Of a stretch of DNA of 38,257 nt, positions 1 to 7,001 are shown piece by piece. The stretch's first letter is position 1; every line of letters starts with the position of its first letter. The DNA is from an uncultured Collinsella sp. (GTDB lineage: Bacteria > Actinomycetota > Coriobacteriia > Coriobacteriales > Coriobacteriaceae): contig CABUSV010000021.1 in assembly GCA_902494345.1 (NCBI GenBank), positions 1 to 38,257 on the forward strand. The letters are read 5' to 3'. The position numbers were made by a program, and so were the translations under genes. The notes beneath the pieces are model-generated. The model did no database searches. It was not told the origin of the DNA and was given only the letters and a program-made list of their open reading frames with translations.

Positions 1-161
1 ATTGCTCCCAACTTTTTGAATAATTTTCGAGCCGAGCCGACATAACCGGTGTAGCCTTCACGCAGCGAAGCTGTTGGAATAAATGCGACTTTTTTATTTT
101 CAATTTCTTCCTTTATCAGGCTTCCTACACTTGAAAAGTGCGAACATAGAAACAGTTTCAT
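1..161 (-). CDS. Peptidase E-like (S51 / type 1 glutamine amidotransferase-like) protein, 5' end only
   Basis: This is the first 53 codons of a gene reading leftwards and cut by the window edge. The start ATG is at 161-159, preceded by a good ribosome binding site (AAAGGAGA, about 6 bases upstream). The translation begins MKLFLCSHFSSVG and contains AFIPTASLREGYTGYV. This resembles the N-terminus of the S51/peptidase E-like family, where the first strand is followed by an FIPTAS segment and a helix ending in a KLG motif. The catalytic Ser and His would lie outside the window, so activity cannot be judged. Codons are AT-rich (AAA, TTT, ATT, GAA), unlike the GC-rich genes that follow, which suggests recent acquisition or a different evolutionary history. 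The family call rests on about 50 residues. Confidence 0.68.
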   Translation of the reverse strand, partial: MKLFLCSHFSSVGSLIKEEIENKKVAFIPTASLREGYTGYVGSARKLFKKLGA

Positions 162-265
162 CAATATTCTCCTTTATATAAATTCTTATTTGTTGAACTA
201 AGCCGTGTATACCATACTCTCCAATGAAAGAACGCCCTGATATAGCGTAATTTGCTGTTTTCCTA

Positions 266-389
266 CGTACGTGCGTACACACTCCACAGGAATTCTAAGG
301 GCCCTGCCCCCTTAGCACACGGACTTTGGAACAAAGACTAGTGTGTTACGCCTTGCCAGAGGTGTACAGGCTCCCGGTACGCACGTACG
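266..389. repeat. 13-bp inverted repeat pair
   Basis: CGTACGTGCGTAC at 266-278 is the exact reverse complement of 377-389. Further out, both arms carry a TTGCTG-like string, but on the left it is separated from the arm by about 8 extra bases. The 98-base interior shows no gene. It could be a remnant of a small mobile element or simply a structured noncoding segment; no transposase is visible. Confidence 0.5.
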
Positions 390-452
390 CAGCAATTGCC
401 ATCAATGCGCCATATAAGTGGCGATCAAGTTCGCATAAAGCGACCTTGGTTC

Positions 453-498
453 CGCAAAACAAAAGGCAGGATACCATCACCACGATGATACCCTGCCT
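453..498 (-). terminator. Hairpin plus T-tract, minus strand
   Basis: The arms AGGCAGG...CCTGCCT (464-498) form a 15-bp stem with two mismatches around a short loop. Read on the minus strand, it is followed by TTTTGTTTTG. This is the layout of an intrinsic terminator for leftward transcription. It is the third such hairpin downstream of the dehydrogenase gene. Confidence 0.45.
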
Positions 499-550
499 CT
501 GTTCGTTCCTGTTTACCGTTCCGAGTAGTCCTTCCACAGAATTTCCGATA

Positions 551-602
551 AACAAAAAACGTACCCGAACCCTTTCTCGTAAAAGAATCGGGTTCGAGTA
601 CG
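551..602 (-). terminator. Hairpin plus T-tract, minus strand
   Basis: The arms at 560-572 and 590-602 pair over 13 positions with one mismatch, with a 17-base loop. On the minus strand the stem is followed directly by TTTTTTGTTT (plus-strand positions 559-551). It looks like an intrinsic terminator for leftward transcription, in tandem with the stronger one at 624-662. Confidence 0.5.
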
Positions 603-623
603 AACTGAATGCTGGAGCAATAA

Positions 624-662
624 AAAACCACCACAAGGGCACTGCTCCCTTGTGGTGGTTTT
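624..662 (-). terminator. Intrinsic terminator of the dehydrogenase gene
   Basis: Perfect 16-bp stem (624-639 with 647-662) and a 7-base loop. The stem begins and ends in A/T runs, so it could work in both directions. It lies 10 bases beyond the stop codon of the leftward dehydrogenase gene. The stem core (CCACCACAAGGG) is nearly the same as that of the terminator at 8306-8347. Confidence 0.85.
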
Positions 663-671
663 GGGCTAGGC

Positions 672-1754
672 CTAGAGCGTGTGGCCGTAGGCGTTGGCGG
701 CCTTGATGGCAGCGGCGAACTTCTTGTCGGTGAAGGGCTCCGGGTTGCCCTGCTTCCACTCGTTGGTGGCGTGTGCGTACTTGCACAGAGCAGGGATATC
801 GGCCTCGGAAAGCCCGACCTGCTCAAGCGTCACGGGCAGGCCCATCTGCTTGTTAAAGGCGGCGTAGCGCTCAAGGTTCTCGGTGTCGCCCGTGTAGGCG
901 AACAACACCAGCACGCCCAGGCTTACGACTTCGCCGTGCAGGTAGGTGCCCTCACGCGGAATGCTGCAGGTGGCGTTGTAGAACGCGTGCGCCACGCTCG
1001 AGTTGTAGTAGTAATCGTTCTGGTTGGTCAGGTTCGAGACATAGCCCGTGTTGACCACGATGTCGAGCGCGATCTGCTTGACGGCCTCGCTCGACAGATT
1101 CTGACGAACGTCCTCAAGACCCTGAACACCGTAGGTAAACAGCGGCTCGGAACAGGTGTGGGCAAGAGCCAGGCCAAGGCCGGCGGTGTGCTCCAGGTCG
1201 CCGGCGCTCGTGGCGTACTCGACTTCGGGCTGCTTGGACAGGGCGTCGCCCACGCCGGCCCAGAAGTACTCCGCCGGAGCCTCGGCGATGATCTTGGGAT
1301 TGATGAAGATGTGCGCCGGTCGGTTGGGGTACGAATAGCCCTCGAGCGATCCATCGTCGTTGTAGACGACGGCAATGGCGGTCGCGGCGGAACAGTTAGA
1401 GCAAATCGTCGGCACCGTAAAGACAATCTTCTTGAGCTCGATTGCCGCTGTCTTGACGGTGTCGAGTGCCTTGCCGCCGCCACAGGCGATAAGCACGTCT
1501 GCCTGCTGGCAAGCGGGGGAGTTCACGACCTTGGCGATATTGGCGCGCGTACTGTTGGTGCCGTAGACGCGCGTCTCCAGAATCTCGACGTCGGTACCTT
1601 CAAGCGCCGCCTCGATGCCCGGCAGCGCCGCAGCTAGGGCTCGCTTGCCGCCAATGATGGCGACCTTGGTCGCTCCGTACTCTGCCAGTGCGGCGGGCAG
1701 CTCGGTAAAGCAATCCTCGCCGACGGTATAATCACTCATTCCAATCGTGCGCAT
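672..1754 (-). CDS. Iron-containing (metal-dependent) alcohol dehydrogenase family protein, GldA/YbdH-like
   Basis: A 360-residue protein of the group III metal-dependent dehydrogenase superfamily (glycerol dehydrogenase and relatives). The glycine-rich GGGKALDTVK (residues 92-101) binds NAD(P). The three expected metal ligands are visible: Asp170 in AGVGDALSK, His256 in SVAHAFYN and His273 in YLHGEVV. The segment around residues 115-133 (TVPTICSNCSAATA, then YND) resembles the GldA/YbdH subgroup rather than the long-chain butanol dehydrogenases. The substrate cannot be told from sequence: glycerol, a hydroxy-acid or another small alcohol are all possible. The start at 1754 is preceded by AGAAGG five bases upstream; Met6 is an alternative. 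It stands alone, divergent from ileS, and ends just before a strong terminator. Confidence 0.88.
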   Translation of the reverse strand: MRTIGMSDYTVGEDCFTELPAALAEYGATKVAIIGGKRALAAALPGIEAALEGTDVEILETRVYGTNSTRANIAKVVNSPACQQADVLIACGGGKALDTVKTAAIELKKIVFTVPTICSNCSAATAIAVVYNDDGSLEGYSYPNRPAHIFINPKIIAEAPAEYFWAGVGDALSKQPEVEYATSAGDLEHTAGLGLALAHTCSEPLFTYGVQGLEDVRQNLSSEAVKQIALDIVVNTGYVSNLTNQNDYYYNSSVAHAFYNATCSIPREGTYLHGEVVSLGVLVLFAYTGDTENLERYAAFNKQMGLPVTLEQVGLSEADIPALCKYAHATNEWKQGNPEPFTDKKFAAAIKAANAYGHTL

Positions 1755-1848
1755 GGCAACCTTCTTTCTTTCGATAAAGTGCTTTCAGGTATTTTGCTCC
1801 TAGAGAAGGTCCACAGCCGCGAGAAATTTCGAACGTATAAAACCAGTG

Positions 1849-1887
1849 TTGAGGGTTTTTCGCCGGCGCGGAACGTGCTAGCATACT
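1849..1887 (+). promoter_or_regulatory. Possible ileS promoter
   Basis: A -10-like TAGCAT/CATACT lies at 1879-1887, 15-20 bases before the T-box leader starts. A TTGAGG occurs at 1849, but its spacing is too long for a normal sigma-70 promoter. The call rests mainly on the -10 box and its position. Confidence 0.35.
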
Positions 1888-1899
1888 CCGCATAAGCGT

Positions 1900-2199
1900 T
1901 GATGGGGACGAGTAGTCGGCCGTCCGCATGTTACAGAGAGCGGGGAGCGCTGAGAACCCGTGCATGCGACCGATGAAAATCACCCCGGAGCTGCGGTCCC
2001 AACGGACGCGTCGCACAGGCTCGTCTTAGTAGATATCGCCGAGATGGTCGTCGATACAGGCCAGCCGAGTAACGGATGCGAGCGCGCGAATACGCGGGCG
2101 AGGGCATCTAAGCTGGGTGGTTAAACGAAGAGCTTTTGCGGGCGTACAGTCCGTTTTGTGGCGCTTCGTCCCAGCTTGTAGGGACGGGCGCTTTTTTGG
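1900..2199 (+). promoter_or_regulatory. T-box riboswitch (isoleucine) controlling ileS
   Basis: This leader senses uncharged tRNA-Ile and controls read-through into ileS. Stem I closes between 1904-1909 (GGGGAC) and 1995-2000 (GGTCCC). It carries the AGAG and GCTGAGAA signatures (1935-1940, 1949-1956) and an ATC isoleucine specifier codon at 1979-1981. The antiterminator pairs AGCTGGG (2111-2117) and CGAAG (2126-2130) with CTTCG and CCCAGCT (2164-2176), leaving TGGTTAAA as the bulge; TGGT would pair with the tRNA 3' end ACCA. The competing terminator is GCGCTTCGTCCC / GGGACGGGCGC (2161-2191) followed by six T. The bulge departs from the usual TGGNACC consensus, but the competing pairings are clear. 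The mechanism is transcriptional attenuation. Confidence 0.9.
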
Positions 2200-2240
2200 T
2201 GCCCAACGGGCGTGCGCGCCCACGACATGAAAGGGGTACC

Positions 2241-5042
2241 GTGGCAAACGAGTACAAGCAGACGATGAATCTGCCCAAGACCGGTTTTCCCATGCGTGCC
2301 GGTCTTTCCAAGTCCGAGCCCAAGCGACTCAAGGACTGGCAGGACAACAAGGTCTACGAGCAGGTTCTGAAGAAGAACGAGGGTCACAAGAAGTTCGTGC
2401 TGCACGACGGCCCTCCGTACGCCAACGGCCCGATCCACATCGGCCACGCCATGAACAAGATCTCCAAGGACATGATCAACCGTTACTGGATGATGCAGGG
2501 CTATGAGGTTCCCTATGTCCCCGGTTGGGACTGCCATGGCCAGCCGATCGAGCATAAGGTCGAGGAGAAGCTCGGCACCGAGAAGTTCAACCAGACCTCC
2601 ACGGCTAAGATCCGCGAGCTTTGCAACAAGTTCGCTGTCGAGAACATCGAGCTGCAGAAGGCCGGCTTCCGTCGCCTGGGCGTGCTCGGCGATTGGGACA
2701 ACCCCTATCTGACGCTCTATCACCAGCATGACGCTGCCGACATCGAGGTTTTCAAGGCCATGTTCGACAAGGGCATGATCTATCGCGGTCACAAGCCCGT
2801 CCACTGGTGCAAGCACTGCCATACCGCACTTGCTGAGGCCGAGATTGAGTACTCCGACGAGACGAGCCCGTCCATCTTCGTGCGCTTTGAGATGACCTCC
2901 AAGCCCGCCGGCCTCGAGAACTTCGACGGCCCGGTTGACTTTATCATCTGGACGACCACGCCGTGGACCATCCCCTCCGACCAGGCAGTTTCTCTCAAGC
3001 CCGGTGCCGCCTACGTCGCCGTTGAGCACGACGGCCGCGCCGAGGTCATGCTCGAGGACCTGGCTCCCAAGTGCTGCGAGGAGTTTGGCTGGGAGTACAC
3101 CCCGGTTGTGGTCGACGGCAAGCCCTATGTGGTTCCCGCCGAGACCTTCCATCACATTCACTATAAGCAGCCGATCTTTGACGGTGTTGAGGGCGTGGCA
3201 CTGTTGGCCGATTACGTCGGTGTCGATGACGGTACCGGTATCGTCCACAACTCGCCCGGTCACGGCGTCGACGACTACTTCGCCTGCCTCAAGGAGGGCA
3301 TCACCGACATTTGCATGCCGGTCGATGACGACGGCAAGTTCTACACCGGCGAGGAGTTTGGCACCGGCGGCCCCTTCAGCGGCATGGATACCGACGAGGC
3401 CAACCCGCACATCATCGAGTTCCTGCGCGAGCGCGGCACCCTGGTCCTCGAGAAGAAGATCACGCACAGCTATCCGCACTGCTGGCGCTGCAAGCACCCG
3501 GTGCTCTTCCGTGCTACCGACCAGTGGTTCGTCTCGATGGACAAGACCGGTCTGCGCGAGCAGGCTGGCAAAGAGGTCCGCGAGAACGTCAAGTGGTATC
3601 CGGCTCACGCCGCCAACCGCATCGGCGCCATGGTCGAGCAGCGTCCCGACTGGTGCATCAGCCGTCAGCGCAACTGGGGCGTGCCTATCCCCAGCTACAC
3701 TTGCGCCGACTGCGGCGAGAAGGTCATGAACGACGCCACGCTCGACGCCGTCATCAAGCTCTTCCACGAGAAGGGCTCCGACGCCTGGTTCACCGACGCT
3801 CCCGAGAGTTACCTGGGCGAGGCTTGCGTTTGCCCCAAGTGTGGCGGCCATCACCTCAAGGCTGATAAGGACATTCTCGACGTGTGGTGGGACTCCGGCG
3901 TGTCCTGGAAGGCCGTCTGCGAGTATCGACCCGAGCTTGAGTACCCGGCTGACGTGTATCTCGAGGGCTCCGACCAGCATCGCGGTTGGTTCCAGAGCTC
4001 GCTGCTCACCTCGGTGGGTGCCAACGGCCATGCTCCGTACAAGGCGGTCGTCTCGCAGGGCTTCACGCTCGATGGCCAGGGCCGCAAGATGTCCAAGTCG
4101 CTCGGCAACGTCATCGACCCCAACAAGGTCTGCGACGAGATGGGCGCTGACATCATCCGTCTGTGGGTTGCCTCCGTCGACACCAGCTCCGACGTCTCCA
4201 TCGACCATGAGATTCTCGCTCGTACGTCCGATGCCTACCGTCGTTTCCGCAACACGCTGCGCTTCCTGCTCTCTGAGCTCGAGGGTCAGTTTGAGCCCGA
4301 GACCGACGGCGTCGCCTTTGCCGACTTGCTGCCGCTCGACAAGCTCATGGTTGCCCGCCTGACTCAGGTCCAGGCCGAGGTCGACGATGCTTACGCCAGC
4401 TACGAGTTCCCGCGCGCCTACCGTGCGCTCTACGACTTCGTGGTTACTGAGCTCTCCAACGTGTACCTCGACGCCCTGAAGGACCGTCTGTACTGCGACA
4501 AGCCCGGCTCGCTCGAGCGCCGCAGCGCCCAGACCGTGCTGGCCGAGCTCTTCTCGATGCTCGTGCGCGACCTGCAGCCGATCCTGTCCTACACGGTCGA
4601 CGAGGCCATGGCCTATGCGCCCGCCGGCTGCGTCGATCACCAGAAGTACGCCGCGCTACTCGATTGGTACAAGTCGCCCATCACGGTCGACGAGGCCAAT
4701 GAGTTCGGGGGCGTGCTCGAGGCTTCGCTCGAGCTCCGTAGCGCCGTGACCAAGGCCCTTGAGGATGCCCGTTCTGCCGGCACCTTCACTAAGAGCCAGC
4801 AGGTCCGCGTCAAGGCGGTCGTTCCTGCCGAGATGTACGCGCTGCTGACCGGCGACAAGGCCGTCGACCTGGCTGAGTTCTACATCGTCTCCGATGTTGA
4901 GCTGACCCCGGGCGAGGAACTCTCCGTTGCCATCGAGGCAGCCGAGGGCGAGTGCTGCGACCGTTGCTGGAACTACCGCACCACCGTCGGCGAGTACAAC
5001 GGCCACGCGCATATCTGCAAGCGCTGCGCGAATGCCCTGTAG
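2241..5042 (+). CDS. ileS: Isoleucine--tRNA ligase
   Basis: Class I aminoacyl-tRNA synthetase that charges tRNA-Ile in the cytoplasm; 933 residues, normal for bacterial IleRS. The HIGH motif is at residues 66-69 within GPPYANGPIHIGH, and KMSKS is at 616-620. The CP1 editing domain lies between them. The C-terminal zinc-binding segment (CCDRCWNYR, then CKRCANAL) is intact. I chose the GTG at 2241, which has AAGGGG just upstream and follows the T-box terminator. Opening further upstream would place coding sequence inside the leader RNA. Regulation is by the T-box at 1900-2199. It appears to be a single-gene transcript, since hairpins follow and lspA starts 264 bases later. Confidence 0.98.
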   Translation: MANEYKQTMNLPKTGFPMRAGLSKSEPKRLKDWQDNKVYEQVLKKNEGHKKFVLHDGPPYANGPIHIGHAMNKISKDMINRYWMMQGYEVPYVPGWDCHGQPIEHKVEEKLGTEKFNQTSTAKIRELCNKFAVENIELQKAGFRRLGVLGDWDNPYLTLYHQHDAADIEVFKAMFDKGMIYRGHKPVHWCKHCHTALAEAEIEYSDETSPSIFVRFEMTSKPAGLENFDGPVDFIIWTTTPWTIPSDQAVSLKPGAAYVAVEHDGRAEVMLEDLAPKCCEEFGWEYTPVVVDGKPYVVPAETFHHIHYKQPIFDGVEGVALLADYVGVDDGTGIVHNSPGHGVDDYFACLKEGITDICMPVDDDGKFYTGEEFGTGGPFSGMDTDEANPHIIEFLRERGTLVLEKKITHSYPHCWRCKHPVLFRATDQWFVSMDKTGLREQAGKEVRENVKWYPAHAANRIGAMVEQRPDWCISRQRNWGVPIPSYTCADCGEKVMNDATLDAVIKLFHEKGSDAWFTDAPESYLGEACVCPKCGGHHLKADKDILDVWWDSGVSWKAVCEYRPELEYPADVYLEGSDQHRGWFQSSLLTSVGANGHAPYKAVVSQGFTLDGQGRKMSKSLGNVIDPNKVCDEMGADIIRLWVASVDTSSDVSIDHEILARTSDAYRRFRNTLRFLLSELEGQFEPETDGVAFADLLPLDKLMVARLTQVQAEVDDAYASYEFPRAYRALYDFVVTELSNVYLDALKDRLYCDKPGSLERRSAQTVLAELFSMLVRDLQPILSYTVDEAMAYAPAGCVDHQKYAALLDWYKSPITVDEANEFGGVLEASLELRSAVTKALEDARSAGTFTKSQQVRVKAVVPAEMYALLTGDKAVDLAEFYIVSDVELTPGEELSVAIEAAEGECCDRCWNYRTTVGEYNGHAHICKRCANAL

Positions 5043-5070
5043 GTTCCGCCGTTCTTCCGAACGGCGGACC
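5042..5070 (+). other. Hairpin after ileS without T-run
   Basis: GGTTCCGCCGTTC pairs with GAACGGCGGACC (one T bulged) around a TTCC loop, immediately after the ileS stop codon. There is no T-tract, so it is probably an mRNA 3'-end stabilising hairpin or part of a two-step termination with the hairpin at 5118-5146. Confidence 0.5.
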
Positions 5071-5117
5071 TGCCGACGCTGCGCGGGCCGCATTTGGACA
5101 ATCTGACGTTCAATTTC

Positions 5118-5150
5118 AAGGGCGCGACCGAAAGGTCAGCGCCCTTTCAT
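5118..5150 (+). terminator. Probable ileS terminator
   Basis: AAGGGCGC and GACC pair with GGTC and GCGCCCTT (one bulged A) around a GAAA loop at 5118-5146, followed by the T-rich TTCATTTC. This is an intrinsic terminator with a weak T-tract. The remaining bases to lspA (5151-5306) show no gene; a TATGAT at 5252-5257 is a possible lspA -10 box, with no clear -35. Confidence 0.55.
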
Positions 5151-5306
5151 TTCACGTCACCTTGTCTCAAATGCGACCCGCTCGCTCATTTATGCTCTAC
5201 CTGCGGTGTTTCCGTTCTTGGGAGATTTGTCGCTTCTTGCTTGCGGCAATGTATGATTATCTACTGCGTTAAACGGCATTTGATTATCTGAGGGTAGGGG
5301 ATTGAT

Positions 5307-5906
5307 TTGGGTCGTGCTGGGGGTATGACGCCGCCTTTGCGTTGGCGGTTGGGTGTTGCTGGTGGTGTGGCACTGGTTGTGCTGCTCGTTGACCAGCTGA
5401 CCAAGCTTGCGGTTCGTGCCGTGGGCGACGCTTTACATGTGACCGTCATCCCCGGTGTCATCGACTTTATTTTTGTCCGCAATATCGGTGCTGCCTTTAG
5501 CATGGGCGAGGGGCATGGCATCGCGTTTGCCGTGCTGGCGTTGGCGGTTATTATCGCTATCGCCGTGTACCTCGTTCGTGCATCCCAGCTCGCCCATCTT
5601 GAGGTTGTGGGCATGGCTATGGTCGCGGGCGGCGCTATCGGCAACGCGATCGATCGCCTTGTCTTTGGCTTCGTGACCGATTTTATTGCCACCACCTTCA
5701 TCGACTTCCCCGTCTTTAACGTGGCCGATATCGGCATCACCGTAGGTGTCGTGCTGGCGCTCATCGGTTATATGTTCTTGAGCCCCGCCGCTCGCGAGGT
5801 CGATGCGACCGCCGAGCTCAACGCTCGTGACGAGGCCCGCGCAAAACGCAAAGCCAAGCAGCGTGGGGAACGTGCCCGCAAGATTCGCGAAAGGAATGAG
5901 CGCTAA
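5307..5906 (+). CDS. lspA: Lipoprotein signal peptidase II
   Basis: Membrane aspartyl protease that removes signal peptides from prolipoproteins after lipid attachment. The two catalytic aspartates are Asp116 in GNAIDR and Asp141 in FNVADIG. Four hydrophobic segments fit the family (about residues 16-30, 71-90, 100-118, 140-158). The C-terminus carries an unusual charged tail of about 40 residues rich in Arg, Lys and Glu, ending RERNER. The first possible start is TTG at 5307; ATG at 5325, preceded by GGGGG, is an equally good choice. Its stop overlaps the start of rluD by one base, so the two are translationally coupled. Confidence 0.93.
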   Translation: MGRAGGMTPPLRWRLGVAGGVALVVLLVDQLTKLAVRAVGDALHVTVIPGVIDFIFVRNIGAAFSMGEGHGIAFAVLALAVIIAIAVYLVRASQLAHLEVVGMAMVAGGAIGNAIDRLVFGFVTDFIATTFIDFPVFNVADIGITVGVVLALIGYMFLSPAAREVDATAELNARDEARAKRKAKQRGERARKIRERNER

Positions 5907-6919
5907 TGGCCGACATCCATATTCTCGTTGCCGACGATTGCACTGGTCAGCGTCTTGACGCCTTTCTGGGTGCCAACGACGGCTGCCCCACGCGCTCTGC
6001 CTGCGCGCATCTGATCGGGGGCGGCGCCGTCGCTGTCAATGGCGAGACCTGCCTGTCCAAAAAGTACGCCGTGCGAGCCGGCGACCGTATTTCGGTCGAT
6101 TTGCCCGAGCCGCACGATCCCACCGATGTGATTCCCGAGGCCATCCCGCTCGACATTCGCTATGAGGACGATTATCTCATTGTGCTCTCCAAGCAGCGCG
6201 GCCTGGTGTGCCATCCTGCGCATGGTCATGAGAGCGGTACGCTCGCGAATGCCCTGGTCTATCACTGCGGTATCGACCATCTGGGCACCGTGCAGGGTGA
6301 GGACCGACCCGGCATCGTGCATCGCCTGGATCGCGATACCTCGGGCCTTATGCTCGCGGCAAAAGACGACGACACCCAGCGCGCGCTTCAAAATCTTATC
6401 CGCACGCGCACGCTCGATCGTCGCTATATCACGCTTGTCCACGGGCACATCGCCATGGACGAGGGCACCATCAATACCGGTATTGCCCGTTCCACGCGCG
6501 ACCGCGTCAAGATGGCGGTTTCGGACGACCCCTTTGCCCGTCAGGCCATTACGACCTTCAAGGTGCTCGAGCGCTTTGATTCCACGCGTTTCGACGACGG
6601 CTACACGCTTGTCGAGTGCCACCTGTTTACCGGCAGAACGCACCAGATTCGTGTGCACATGCGCCATATCAACCACGCCTGCGTGGGCGATCCGCTCTAC
6701 GGCAAGTGCGATGCGCGTGCCGATCAGGGTCTGACCAGGCAGTTCCTTCATTCCTGGCGCGTGGCGTTCGACCATCCCGTGACGGGGGAGCGCATTGAGT
6801 GCCGCGACGAGTTGCCCTGGGATCTCGCTGCGGTTCTTGACGATCTGGCTCCGCGCTCGCTCGGTCGCACTGCCGCCGGTGACGAAATCGTCTCTCAGCT
6901 CGGTCTGCTCGAAGCCTAG
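5906..6919 (+). CDS. rluD: RluA-family 23S rRNA pseudouridine synthase (RluD-like)
   Basis: Converts uridines to pseudouridine in RNA; RluD-type members act on 23S rRNA. The protein has 337 residues. An N-terminal S4 RNA-binding domain covers about residues 12-75. The catalytic motif HRLDRDTSG places the active aspartate at Asp142. RTHQIRVHM near residue 245 is the conserved Arg-containing motif. The order lspA-rluD is common in Gram-positive bacteria, and the start overlaps the lspA stop (TAATG). Which uridines it modifies cannot be read from the sequence, so rluD is a family label. Confidence 0.93.
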   Translation: MADIHILVADDCTGQRLDAFLGANDGCPTRSACAHLIGGGAVAVNGETCLSKKYAVRAGDRISVDLPEPHDPTDVIPEAIPLDIRYEDDYLIVLSKQRGLVCHPAHGHESGTLANALVYHCGIDHLGTVQGEDRPGIVHRLDRDTSGLMLAAKDDDTQRALQNLIRTRTLDRRYITLVHGHIAMDEGTINTGIARSTRDRVKMAVSDDPFARQAITTFKVLERFDSTRFDDGYTLVECHLFTGRTHQIRVHMRHINHACVGDPLYGKCDARADQGLTRQFLHSWRVAFDHPVTGERIECRDELPWDLAAVLDDLAPRSLGRTAAGDEIVSQLGLLEA

Positions 6920-6937
6920 CCAGTATTAGGTGGTTTC

Positions 6938-6967
6938 TTGAACTCGGTAAGCCTGCGGTAAGATATA
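6938..6967 (+). promoter_or_regulatory. Probable promoter of the GT2 gene
   Basis: TTGAAC at 6938-6943 and AGATAT/GATATA at 6961-6967, spaced 17-18 bases. It lies 35 bases before the glycosyltransferase start codon and just after rluD. Confidence 0.55.
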
Positions 6968-7001
6968 CGGTTGTTTACGTAACGCGTTCTCGGGAGCCTG
7001 C

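Larger units (their letters stand above)
162..623. other. Gene-poor region with inverted repeats
   Basis: I see no convincing gene here. Open frames in this stretch lack ribosome binding sites and recognisable protein character. The stretch is more AT-rich than the rest of the window. It holds a 13-bp perfect inverted repeat (266-278 with 377-389), an imperfect hairpin around 309-345, and two hairpins followed by T-runs when read on the minus strand (listed separately). It may be decayed sequence between the acquired gene at the edge and the conserved chromosome. Confidence 0.5.

Noticed and set aside
100..282. A 60-codon frame on the minus strand across the start of the S51-type gene
   Set aside because: It overlaps the S51-type start in another frame, lacks a ribosome binding site and has no family resemblance.
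2121..4640. A 839-codon open frame antisense to ileS
   Set aside because: It mirrors the codon structure of ileS in a GC-rich genome, has no family resemblance and no ribosome binding site.
5094..5291. Small open frames between ileS and lspA
   Set aside because: They run through a terminator hairpin and have no ribosome binding site.
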